Of a stretch of 63,812 bases of DNA, positions 25,477 through 33,171 are shown piece by piece. Each line of letters starts with the position of its first letter. The stretch's first letter is position 1. The position numbers and the translations under genes were made by a program. Source of the DNA: an uncultured Coriobacteriaceae bacterium (GTDB lineage Bacteria; Actinomycetota; Coriobacteriia; Coriobacteriales; QAMH01); the NCBI GenBank assembly GCA_900544245.1, contig UQUH01000004.1:1-63812 (forward strand), given 5' to 3'. Below the pieces are notes generated by a model. The model did no database searches. It was not told where the DNA came from and worked only from the letters and a program-made list of their open reading frames with translations.

Positions 25477-26313
25477 TTACAACAGGCCGAACTCGTTTAC
25501 CACGAGCACGACGGCTGCAACGGCTAGCAGGCCGGAGAAGATGAAGCGCAGCGTGCGCTCGGGAACGCGCGACACGAGACGGGCGCCGAGCACCGCGCCG
25601 GGAATGGCTCCTACGCACAACATGATGCCCGCAAGGTAGTCGATGTGTCCGAGGAAGGCCTGCTGGATGACACCGGGAATGGCGAGGATGATGATGGCGA
25701 TGAGCGACGTGCCCGAGGTCCGCTTCATGGGAATGCCGAGCCACGCCGTCATGAGCGGCACCATGATGAAGCCACCGCCCACACCCACGTAGCCCGAGGC
25801 AAAGCCGGCTATCAAGCCGATAATTACCGCGAGCGCAACGTTCTTTCGCGTGAAGCCGAAGGTGCAAGGCTCGATGTTCGAAGGGATGGCTGAGACACTT
25901 GCCCGCGCACTACCGGATTTCGAAGAGGACTTCTTCCCCATGCGCACAGCCTTGCTCAGCATGGTAAACGCCGAGTAGATGATGATGACGGCCGCGACCA
26001 CCATGATGAGCCAGGCTGGGGAAATCGACCCCAGGTACACGCCTGCCGACGAGGTCACCGCACCGGCAACGCCAAGCAGGATGCCCAACTTGGGAAGGCA
26101 GCTGCGCGCACGAATGTGGGTGACGGCCCCCGCAAGTGATATGGGGATGATGGCAAAGAGCGAGGTCGCTGTTGCCATGAACGCGTCGAGTCCGTAGCCC
26201 AGGCGCAAGACCGGAATCATGATGGTTCCGCCGCCGATGCCGAGCATCCCGGAAAGCACGCCAATGCCAACGCCGGCAAGCACGAGCGCTATGGATGTGA
26301 TGACGATTTCCAT
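25477..26313 (-). CDS. TauE/SafE (TSUP) family membrane permease
   Basis: A 278-residue polytopic protein with about eight membrane helices in two similar halves. Each half carries the family loop, GMLGIGGGTIMIPVL near residue 22 and GYVGVGGGFIMVPLM near residue 173. A basic Ser-rich cytoplasmic segment (MGKKSSSKSGSARAS) links the halves. Members export or import sulfite, sulfoacetate or other organosulfur anions. Substrate is unknown here. The gene appears monocistronic and is followed by a palindromic repeat. Confidence 0.88.
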   Translation of the reverse strand: MEIVITSIALVLAGVGIGVLSGMLGIGGGTIMIPVLRLGYGLDAFMATATSLFAIIPISLAGAVTHIRARSCLPKLGILLGVAGAVTSSAGVYLGSISPAWLIMVVAAVIIIYSAFTMLSKAVRMGKKSSSKSGSARASVSAIPSNIEPCTFGFTRKNVALAVIIGLIAGFASGYVGVGGGFIMVPLMTAWLGIPMKRTSGTSLIAIIILAIPGVIQQAFLGHIDYLAGIMLCVGAIPGAVLGARLVSRVPERTLRFIFSGLLAVAAVVLVVNEFGLL

Positions 26314-26340
26314 GAGCTACATGATAAGGGAATGTCGAAG

Positions 26341-26379
26341 ACGGATGTGTCAGGGGGTCAGACCCCTTGGCGCATCCGT
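26341..26379. repeat. GGGGTCAGACCCC palindrome
   Basis: A 39-bp imperfect palindrome with ACGGATG/CATCCGT outer arms and an AGGGGGTCAGACCCCTT core, in the gap between the TauE gene and the cell-wall protein gene. The core is of the kind associated with REP-type transposases (RAYTs) in other bacteria (general knowledge). Only one copy is in the window. It may terminate both flanking genes. Confidence 0.6.
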
Positions 26380-26396
26380 TCCACTTCATCTGCCTA

Positions 26397-27458
26397 CTAG
26401 ATCATGGCCATTTGGGCGGCGCAGCTGTTGTACCAGTGATTGGGATTCGAGGGACAGTATGTGGCAGCGGCCTCGTGCGTGAGGTAACCGCCGTACAGCG
26501 AACCTCCCAGTGCGGAGACGACCCTGTTGATGCCCTCTTCCCACGAGCCGAAGCTATAGCCGCCATAGCCCCACGCATTATGAGAGCGATAGCAGACGGC
26601 ACCCTTGCTGCTTTCGACATACGAGATTGCCGGAGCCCAACGCGGGTCGACGCCGTTGTCCCAAGCAGCGGCCGCATAGGCGACGCCCGTCCCGGACATG
26701 GGAGATCCCGAAAGATACGCGTTGATACGCGGTGCCCACTCGTTCACGAACTGCGATTTATCGGATGACCAGCCGACATTAGACGAGCTGGCCGATGACG
26801 CGGAGCTATTCGCGGCGTTTGCGGCTTCCTTCTCCTCCGCGGTTGCAGACGAGGAGTTGATGATATTCTGATTGGCCTGCTGTTCCGCAGCCTGGGCAGC
26901 CGCCGCGCGCGCCGCCACGCGCTCACGGGCCTCGCGAGCCTCCTGTAGCGACGTCAGGGCGTCTTGAGCAGCCTTGTCAACGTCTGCCTTGTCGGTTTCG
27001 AGCTGCTGTCGCGCATTCCTCAAATCGCTTTCCATCTGGATGGCTCTTTGAATCTCGGAGGTGTTGTACTCGATAATCCAATTGTAGGAGTCGACGATGG
27101 CGAGCATGTCAGTAACGCTCTTGGACTCGAGCAGCATCATGAGAACGCTCGACGAGTCATACTCGTACTTGTAGAGCGCGCGGATGCTCTCGTCCGAACG
27201 CTCGCGTTGGGCAGGGAGCTTCGCCTCGAGCTCGGCGATGCGAGCATCGAGTTCAGCAATCTCGGCCGTAAGCTCCTCTTGGCGCAAGATGGCATCGTTG
27301 TAGGCATCGGCACTTGATTTGACCTGGGCTTCAAGCTGATCTGCTTCCTCGTCGGCAAGGGATATCTGTACGAACCCGCCGCTCGCGAGAAAAGCCGCCA
27401 GTGCGAAGAAGAGCGCCAGCGTCGTGATGATGCCTCGATTGAGTGCATGTTGTAGCAA
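26397..27458 (-). CDS. Secreted coiled-coil protein with lysozyme-like C-terminus (cell-wall hydrolase)
   Basis: Residues 8-35 form a signal peptide (LALFFALAAFLASGGF, cleavage probably near SLA-DEE). A long Glu/Ala/Arg-rich coiled coil covers roughly residues 38-205, as in CwlO or PcsB. A Ser/Asn-rich linker follows, and a C-terminal domain near residues 245-353 (WAPAISYVESSKGAVCYRS...GGYSFGSWEEGINRV) looks like a lysozyme or glucosaminidase-type fold. The likely role is peptidoglycan remodelling at division or growth. The start codon is TTG with GAGG seven bases upstream, the only in-frame start that keeps the signal peptide. Confidence 0.8.
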   Translation of the reverse strand: MLQHALNRGIITTLALFFALAAFLASGGFVQISLADEEADQLEAQVKSSADAYNDAILRQEELTAEIAELDARIAELEAKLPAQRERSDESIRALYKYEYDSSSVLMMLLESKSVTDMLAIVDSYNWIIEYNTSEIQRAIQMESDLRNARQQLETDKADVDKAAQDALTSLQEAREARERVAARAAAAQAAEQQANQNIINSSSATAEEKEAANAANSSASSASSSNVGWSSDKSQFVNEWAPRINAYLSGSPMSGTGVAYAAAAWDNGVDPRWAPAISYVESSKGAVCYRSHNAWGYGGYSFGSWEEGINRVVSALGGSLYGGYLTHEAAATYCPSNPNHWYNSCAAQMAMI

Positions 27459-27622
27459 AAGCTAACCTCGTTTACGCTTCGTTTCGCGTGCATGTGGGGA
27501 AATACTTTAGCGTAAGGCCGCAACATGCTCAAAAGCCATCACATTCCCTACATATCCCCTTCACAACTGCAAAATCGATGTTCGCGAACAATCGCGTCCC
27601 ATCAGACGAGCATTCGTATGCA

Positions 27623-27660
27623 AAATGAGACAGCTGCTCTGAGCAACTGTCTCATTTTAT
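27623..27660. repeat. GAGACA-type palindrome between the cell-wall protein gene and serC
   Basis: A perfect-ended 38-bp hairpin with AAAATGAGACAG and CTGTCTCATTTT arms. The T run on both strands means it could terminate transcription in either direction. It lies in the 329-bp gap between serC and the cell-wall protein gene. The part between 27470 and 27620 is the AT-rich upstream region of the latter, and I see no other signal there. Confidence 0.85.
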
Positions 27661-27765
27661 TTCGAGCGAAGAAAGCGAGTCGAGAAATCTCGCCCCTCAT
27701 GTTCCACTGGATGTAACGGAGGAGATTTCTCCACTACGACGCTGCGCGCCTCCGGTCGAAATGAG
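27659..27765. repeat. Inverted pair of CGAAATGACA-family repeats
   Basis: The first copy reads TTTCGAGCGAAGAAAGCGAG to GAGAAATCTCGCC. The second reads in the opposite sense from GGAGATTTCTCCACTACGAC to CTCCGGTCGAAATGAGG. The two arms can pair to give a long hairpin just downstream of serC. Confidence 0.6.
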
Positions 27766-27787
27766 GCGGCGCGCAGTCGCGCAGACG

Positions 27788-28867
27788 TTACTTGTTGTTA
27801 GCCTCGAATTCGTGCATGAAGTCGACGAGCGCCTGGACGCCTTCGATGGGCATGGCGTTGTAGATGCTCGCACGCATGCCGCCTACGCTGCGATGACCCT
27901 TGATGTTGGCCAGACCAGCGGCGGTCGCCTCGGCGATAAACTTCTTGTCGAGGTCTTCATCGCCCGTGATGAACGGGACGTTCATGATGGAGCGGTCCTT
28001 GGGATTGACCGTACTCGAGAACATGTCGCTCGAATCGAGGCAATCGTAAAGAAGCTTGGCCTTGGCCTCGTTGCGCTTCTTCATCTCCTCGAGACCGCCC
28101 AACCCCAAAATCCACTTGAAGACGAGCCCGCAGATATAGATGCCGTAGCTCGGCGGGGTGTTGTAGAGGCTACCGCTATCCGCATGCGTCTTGAAGCGCA
28201 GCATGGTGGGCACGCCGGGAAGGTCTTCCGGAATGAGGTCCTCGCGCACGATGACGATCTGGACGCCGGCCGGGCCGCAGTTCTTCTGCACACCGGCATG
28301 GATGAGGCCGTACTTGCTCACGTCGACCGGCTCGGAGAGGAACATCGAGCTCTGATCGGACACGAGCACGTGACCCTTGGTGTTGGGCAGCGTGTAGATG
28401 CGATTGCCATACACGGTCTCGTTCTCGCAGATGTAGACGAAGGAGGTGTCATCGCGAATGTCGAGGTCGGAGAGATCGGGAATCCACGAGAAGTTATCGC
28501 CCTCGCCGTTGACGAGCAGCTTGGGATCGCCCAGGGTCTGGGCCTCCTTGTAAGCCTTCTTGGACCAGCCGCCCGTGACGATGTAATCGGCCTTGCCATT
28601 GGTGGCGAGGTTCATGAACACCGACGCGAAGAGCAGCGAATCGCCGCCCTGCAGGAAAAGCACCTTGTAGTTGTCCGGAATGGACAGCAGCTTGCGCAGA
28701 TCGGCCTCGGCCTCGGTGATGATCTTCGTGAAGGCCGCCGAACGATGACTCATCTCCATGACGGACATGCCGGTGCCCTCGTAATCGAGCATCTCGCTCG
28801 CCGCCTGCTTCAGGACCTCCTCGGGGAGTACCGCCGGACCGGCGGAGAAGTTGTACACGCGTGCCAT
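27788..28867 (-). CDS. serC: Phosphoserine aminotransferase (SerC)
   Basis: PLP enzyme converting 3-phosphohydroxypyruvate and glutamate to phosphoserine. The 359-residue protein opens with VYNFSAGPAVLPEEVL, the SerC signature. The PLP-binding Lys is in HAGVQKNCGPAG, and the typical ending RASIYNAMP..GVQALVDFM is present. The usual GGASLQF loop reads GGDSLLF. It works in the serine pathway with SerA, whose gene lies 13 kb away. AAAGGAAC precedes the ATG. The probable promoter shares a 15-bp sequence with ahcY. Confidence 0.95.
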   Translation of the reverse strand: MARVYNFSAGPAVLPEEVLKQAASEMLDYEGTGMSVMEMSHRSAAFTKIITEAEADLRKLLSIPDNYKVLFLQGGDSLLFASVFMNLATNGKADYIVTGGWSKKAYKEAQTLGDPKLLVNGEGDNFSWIPDLSDLDIRDDTSFVYICENETVYGNRIYTLPNTKGHVLVSDQSSMFLSEPVDVSKYGLIHAGVQKNCGPAGVQIVIVREDLIPEDLPGVPTMLRFKTHADSGSLYNTPPSYGIYICGLVFKWILGLGGLEEMKKRNEAKAKLLYDCLDSSDMFSSTVNPKDRSIMNVPFITGDEDLDKKFIAEATAAGLANIKGHRSVGGMRASIYNAMPIEGVQALVDFMHEFEANNK

Positions 28868-28905
28868 GACTTGACGTTCCTTTCATCCCGCTGCAAGTAA
28901 TAATC

Positions 28906-28920
28906 TGCACATACTAGCAC
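28906..28920 (-). promoter_or_regulatory. serC extended -10 promoter element
   Basis: On the minus strand the sequence GTGCTAGTATGTGCA holds an extended -10 (TG-N-TAGTAT). The same 15 bases occur upstream of ahcY at 50212-50226. No good -35 is found at either place, as expected for extended -10 promoters. Confidence 0.5.
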
Positions 28921-28971
28921 TTAGACGATTGCGAAAATGTGCAAAACCCGAGAGTGGACGATGTGACATGA

Positions 28972-29002
28972 AAGAGGGGCCAGGCAGTGCCCGGCCCCTC
29001 TT
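28972..29002 (-). terminator. Terminator after hpf
   Basis: AAGAGGGGCC and GGCCCCTCTT form a perfect ten-bp stem with an 11-base loop, 29 bases beyond the hpf stop. The T run on the minus strand is short (TTT). It separates hpf from the serC promoter. Confidence 0.65.
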
Positions 29003-29030
29003 GCTGGAAAGCGATGACGCGTCGCGATTC

Positions 29031-29606
29031 CTAGGCGTTGATGATTGGCCTGATGATGCCGTAGCCACCGTTCTTGCGATGGTAGATGACCTGAATCTGG
29101 TGTGCGTCTTGGTCGAAGTAGACGAAGAAGTCATGGCCGAGCAGGTCGGTCTGCACGAGTGCGTGCTCCTCGGTCATCGGCTCCATCTCGACTTCCTTGA
29201 GGCGCACGAGCAAATCGTCATCTTCCTCGGGCTCGGTCGGGATGACATCGGGGATATCGAGCTCGTCGGGCTGCAGGTGACGAATGCTGCCCCTACCGCC
29301 ACGACGCTCCACGATCCTCGTCTTGTACTTGCGCAGCTGGCGGGCGACCTTGTCGCTTGCCAGGTCGATGGCCGCGTACATGTCCTCCGCGGACTCGGCC
29401 ACGCGAATGACGGCGCCCTTGGCGTTGACCGTGACCTCGCAAATCGCGTTAAGCGAAATCGCGGGGTTCTTCTCGGTGCGCAGCACGACTTCCGCGTCCA
29501 TGGCCGCGCTGTCAAAGACCTCGAGCGCACGGCCAATCTTCTCGTCGACGTAATCCTTGATAGCGGGAGTGACGTTCATCTTTCGTCCCGAAACTGTGAT
29601 AGCCAT
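29031..29606 (-). CDS. hpf: Ribosome hibernation-promoting factor, long form (HPF/RaiA)
   Basis: Binds the small ribosomal subunit in stationary phase and, in the long form, pairs ribosomes into inactive 100S dimers. The 191 residues show the N-terminal RaiA fold (ITVSGRKMNVTPAIKDYVDEKI) and the C-terminal dimerisation domain (DLLGHDFFVYFDQDAHQIQVIYHRKNGGYGIIRP) joined by an acidic linker. AAGGAGGT precedes the ATG. It follows the solute-binding lipoprotein gene by 33 bp and is probably co-transcribed with it. A hairpin terminator follows. Confidence 0.95.
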   Translation of the reverse strand: MAITVSGRKMNVTPAIKDYVDEKIGRALEVFDSAAMDAEVVLRTEKNPAISLNAICEVTVNAKGAVIRVAESAEDMYAAIDLASDKVARQLRKYKTRIVERRGGRGSIRHLQPDELDIPDVIPTEPEEDDDLLVRLKEVEMEPMTEEHALVQTDLLGHDFFVYFDQDAHQIQVIYHRKNGGYGIIRPIINA

Positions 29607-29639
29607 CGTAAACCTCCTTGATCGTGTTTCTGTCTCGTT

Positions 29640-30641
29640 CTACTCGTCGCCGGATTGCTGACTCGCATCCTCCTCACCTGAGCCGTCCGGCGTGTCGGTA
29701 TTCGGTTCGTTCGGGTTTTCCTGGCCGGCGGAACCGACGGCGCCAAACGCCTTTGCCGGCAGCGTCGCCAGGTCGGTCTTGCCCGCGAGCAGCGTCTCGC
29801 CATCGGAACCAAGCCACTTGGTCGCGATGACGCGCATGACGCCGTTCTCGTTGATCGTCTTGATGGCCGCGTTGACACCACTCGACAGTGCCGAGTTTTG
29901 CGTGAGGGACACGGCGTAGATGGGCGTGACGCAATCAGCCCCGAGGAAACCCATGCGAATGACGTTCTCGTAATTGCGCGCGAAATAGTCGCCGATGACG
30001 GCATCGGTCACGAGGAACTTCTGTTCGCCGTCGTTGAGTGCATCGAATGCGTCCTGCATGGTGGGCATGGCAACGACCTTGTCGATGCCGAGAAGCTCCT
30101 GCACCCTGCTCGCCGCGGTGGTGTCGGCCTGGACGAGGATCTTGGCGGTGCCCGCGTTTGCCTGCGCCGCGACGTCCTCGATGGAGACGGGCTTGTTGGT
30201 GCTCAGGCAGAACAACGAGAGGCCATCCGTGAGGTAGGAATCGCTATAGGAGACGAGGTCGCCGATGCCGGACTTGGTGAGCCCGAGCGCAACGTCGATT
30301 TTCTTGTTGCTGAGGGCAAAGCGACCGCTCGACCCCACGTCGACGATCTGCATGCGCAAGCCAAGCTCCTGGGCGATGGCCGCGGCGACGTCAACGTCGA
30401 TGCCCACCGTCTGGTTGCTCGCGTTGGTGCCGCCGTATGGCGAGTTGTTCGCGTTGATGCCAACGGTCAGAACGCCCTCGTTGATGGTCGCCGAAGCGTC
30501 CAGCTTGGGAGTCAGGTTGCTTTCGACCTGCGTGTTTGTCTGGAGCTGACACGCAGACAGCCCGACAACGGCAAGCATGCAGACGGCAAGCGCCATGACG
30601 ATTGCGGATATTCCCTTGTGAGTGATTTGCTTTGCGAACAT
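29640..30641 (-). CDS. Substrate-binding lipoprotein of an amino-acid-type ABC transporter
   Basis: A 333-residue periplasmic-binding-like protein. The signal peptide ends in the lipobox VGLSACQ, giving a lipid-anchored Cys. The SBP_bac_3 domain follows (GVLTVGINANNSPYGG, then VGIDVDVAAAIAQELGL), the type that binds polar amino acids. The last 35 residues are acidic and disordered (ENPNEPNTDTPDGSGEEDAS). No permease or ATPase gene is next to it, so it is an orphan receptor or serves a remote transporter. The start at MFAKQITHK has CGGAG upstream. A structured leader may precede it. Confidence 0.88.
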   Translation of the reverse strand: MFAKQITHKGISAIVMALAVCMLAVVGLSACQLQTNTQVESNLTPKLDASATINEGVLTVGINANNSPYGGTNASNQTVGIDVDVAAAIAQELGLRMQIVDVGSSGRFALSNKKIDVALGLTKSGIGDLVSYSDSYLTDGLSLFCLSTNKPVSIEDVAAQANAGTAKILVQADTTAASRVQELLGIDKVVAMPTMQDAFDALNDGEQKFLVTDAVIGDYFARNYENVIRMGFLGADCVTPIYAVSLTQNSALSSGVNAAIKTINENGVMRVIATKWLGSDGETLLAGKTDLATLPAKAFGAVGSAGQENPNEPNTDTPDGSGEEDASQQSGDE

Positions 30642-30759
30642 CTTGCTCCGTTTGTCATGGGCCAGTGGAAGCGCTCCCCCCAACTGACCTGGTTTTTGAC
30701 CCCACACTCGCATACAGAAACTTTTGCCTGATACTATCTCACTACTCATTTTCTCGCCC

Positions 30760-30925
30760 GGGCCACCGTATGTGACCTTAACGGACGGTACGTCTTACCC
30801 CTAAGATGCGCCATGCTCACGTCCAGGAGACCCTGTCCGCTTACGTGGATCCTTTCGACCGCATCTGCCTTGGACTAGAGCCGTTTTAGCGGCTCGCAAC
30901 CACAGACTTGGGAGGAGCGTTTCTA
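30760..30925 (-). ncRNA. Candidate structured RNA or leader between rlmKL and the lipoprotein/hpf genes
   Basis: The 313-bp gap 30642-30954 contains clear pairing potential on the minus strand. GATGCG (30865-30860) pairs with CGCATC (30810-30805). Inside it CACGT (30847-30843) pairs with ACGTG (30822-30818). A hairpin of GAGCCG and CGGCTC with a CTAAAA loop lies upstream (30895-30878), and a GGTA-N5-TACC hairpin downstream. A minus-strand TGATACACT near 30930 could be its extended -10. No T-box, SAM or lysine riboswitch core is seen. Its closeness to hpf (raiA) makes the raiA RNA motif worth testing, but I cannot confirm it. Confidence 0.35.
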
Positions 30926-30954
30926 GTGTATCACGCAGCAGATAATCGCGTGCG

Positions 30955-33156
30955 CTAGATTCTCCGCAAAACAAAACAATGATGTACCTTGGCGTTTCGT
31001 TCGAAGTCCGTCGGTATCGTCTTGTCGGTGATGTCCACGACCTGCACGCCCGCGCGCTCGATCGCCTCGGCGTCGAGCGTGAATCCACGCAGATTACACG
31101 AGAAGACCGCAGCTCCCCCACGGGTCAGAAGCCGACTCACGTCGATGAGAAGCTCGGCATGGTCACGCTGCACGTCCCAGCCCCGCTTGCGCATCTTCGC
31201 CGAATTCGAGAAAGTGGGCGGATCGACGAAGATGAGATCCCAGCGCATCTTGGAGTGACGCATCTGGTCGACCCACTCGACGCAATCCGCGCGGACGAAC
31301 TCCTGGTGGCCATTCATGAGACCGTTGAGCTCCATGTTTCGCTCGCCCCATCGCAAGTACGTATTCGAGAGATCGACGCTCGTCGTGAGCTTCGCCCCGT
31401 GGGCAGCCGCATAGACGCTCGCCGTACAGGTGTACGCGAAGAGATTGAGAAAGCTCTTGCCCTTCGCAAGTTTGCCGACAAGTTCGCGCGTGTCGCGATG
31501 GTCGAGGAACAATCCCGTGTCGAGGTAGCTCGCGAGGTCGACCTCGAAGAGCAGGCCGTTTTCCTGCGTGATGAGACAGCTGCTCAGAGACGTTGTCTCA
31601 TCACGCAGGTCGCGTGCGTACTGCGAGCCGCCCTTGGAGCGGACGCGGCGCTTCACGAAGACATCGGTGGCGGGCACATCGAACACGGCGCTCGCGATGT
31701 TGAGAGCGTCGGTCATGCGACGGGCGGCCTTGTCCGCATCGATGCTCTTGGGGGGCGCGTATTCGGCGACATGCACGAGGCGCCTGCCCGCATCCTTCCC
31801 CGCACCCTCATAGAGGTCGATTGCCATGTTGTAATCAGGCAAATCGGCATCGTAGACGCGATAGGCCGAGACGTTTTCCCTCTTTGCCCACTTGCGGCGC
31901 AGCTTGAAGACCTTGTTGAGACGATCGGCGAATTGCTGCGCAGTGGCATCGTAGACGAAAAGCTCCCTGTCCCGCACCGTCACCCGCGCACGCCGCTCTT
32001 CGTCAGACGTCAGGTCGAAGAGCGCGATATCGCAGCTCGCGGAACCGTTCATACAGGCATAACCCCGCGTGCGCTCCATGCCCAGATAGGCGTCTGCATC
32101 CGGCCCCTCTGTGAGCATGACAGCGGTATCGAGAACCCCGGAGGCGAGCAAGTAGGCTGCGAGCTGCGCGTACCATGCGGGGCGCATCGATTCGGGAAGT
32201 TCCGCGCCATCGAGCAAGCAGCTCGCGAACAGGGCGTGACCCGTGGTGCGTCGGGAAAGCTCCTCGTCCATGACCTCCCGGTCGGCATAAAAACCGATGA
32301 GCGGGATGACGGCGGCCGCCTTGGCGCGCGCTCGCGCGCATGCTAGCTCGCGCTCACATTCGTCACCTGCGTATATCACGCGACTTCGCGAGCCCTCCTG
32401 CGCACGTGTGTCAGCCATATCGAGCACCTCTTGCCACAGCGCCTCGTCATGGCCCGACCATCCTGCAAATCCCCAGTTCGAGCGCGTGATACCAGGTGCT
32501 ATGTCGGCAGCTATCATGGCCGCTTCGATGACGAGCGTGCCGGATGCGCACATGCTATCGACGAGCACGTCACCCCGACGCGCGCGCCCAGGCCAGTCCG
32601 CCGCAAGGAGCATGGCGGCGGCAAGCGTCTCGTGCACGGGAGAGGAGGTGCTGCGCGCCGCATCGCGATAACCGCGGTTTTCGAGAGAGCCACCCGACAA
32701 ATCGATGTAAACGGTCGCACGTCGTGAGCGGAGGTTCACCTGAACGCGCAGGTCGGGATGCTGCGCGTCGACGTCGGGACGCTCGCCGCGCAGGTCGCGC
32801 AGGCGATCGCAGATGGCGTCCTTCGCGCGCAGCGCCGTGTAGCGCGTATCTCGAAGCTGGTCGTTGGTTCCACGCGCCGAAACGGCAATCGTGGCGCCTG
32901 CGATGATGTGGTCTTCCCAGGGTATCGCACGCACGCCGGCGTAGAGGCTATCGGAGTCCGTCGCGTCCACGCGCCCGACGATGAGTAGGACGCGGCTCGC
33001 GACGCGAGACCACAGCAAGGCGGCATAGACCTGCTCCAAGCCGGCCTTGAACGCAACGCCACCGGTCAGGGGGCGTACCTCCTGCATGCCAAGATCACGC
33101 AGCTCCTGCCCGAGAATCGCCTCGAGCCCGGTGCCGCATGTCGCGAAAAGCTCCAT
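30955..33156 (-). CDS. rlmKL: Bifunctional 23S rRNA methyltransferase RlmKL
   Basis: The 733-residue fusion methylates 23S rRNA at two guanines (G2445 by the RlmL half, G2069 by the RlmK half in E. coli numbering). The N-terminal half has a THUMP domain and a MTase with DSMCASGTLVIEAA. The C-terminal half has NLFAYTCTASVYAAAHGA and the FVDPPTFSNS catalytic loop. Residues about 516-531 (LRDETTSLSSCLITQ) are encoded by a GAGACA-type palindrome inserted in frame just before the RlmK core. The rest looks normal. It ends a long co-directional gene block. Confidence 0.93.
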   Translation of the reverse strand: MELFATCGTGLEAILGQELRDLGMQEVRPLTGGVAFKAGLEQVYAALLWSRVASRVLLIVGRVDATDSDSLYAGVRAIPWEDHIIAGATIAVSARGTNDQLRDTRYTALRAKDAICDRLRDLRGERPDVDAQHPDLRVQVNLRSRRATVYIDLSGGSLENRGYRDAARSTSSPVHETLAAAMLLAADWPGRARRGDVLVDSMCASGTLVIEAAMIAADIAPGITRSNWGFAGWSGHDEALWQEVLDMADTRAQEGSRSRVIYAGDECERELACARARAKAAAVIPLIGFYADREVMDEELSRRTTGHALFASCLLDGAELPESMRPAWYAQLAAYLLASGVLDTAVMLTEGPDADAYLGMERTRGYACMNGSASCDIALFDLTSDEERRARVTVRDRELFVYDATAQQFADRLNKVFKLRRKWAKRENVSAYRVYDADLPDYNMAIDLYEGAGKDAGRRLVHVAEYAPPKSIDADKAARRMTDALNIASAVFDVPATDVFVKRRVRSKGGSQYARDLRDETTSLSSCLITQENGLLFEVDLASYLDTGLFLDHRDTRELVGKLAKGKSFLNLFAYTCTASVYAAAHGAKLTTSVDLSNTYLRWGERNMELNGLMNGHQEFVRADCVEWVDQMRHSKMRWDLIFVDPPTFSNSAKMRKRGWDVQRDHAELLIDVSRLLTRGGAAVFSCNLRGFTLDAEAIERAGVQVVDITDKTIPTDFERNAKVHHCFVLRRI
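31563..31609. repeat. GAGACA-type palindrome inside rlmKL
   Basis: A 47-bp element with perfect 16-bp arms, CCTGCGTGATGAGACA and its complement, around 15 bases. It is read through in frame by rlmKL. The extra CCTGCGTG/CACGCAGG arms may reflect a target-site duplication or local selection for pairing. Confidence 0.85.
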
Positions 33157-33171
33157 GGTGCGTTGCCTTCG

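Noticed and set aside
30760..30925. T-box riboswitch before the amino-acid-binding lipoprotein
   Set aside because: No match to the conserved T-box antiterminator bulge (GGTGG followed by ACCGCG) was found; a GGTGGCCCGG stretch is only a partial likeness.
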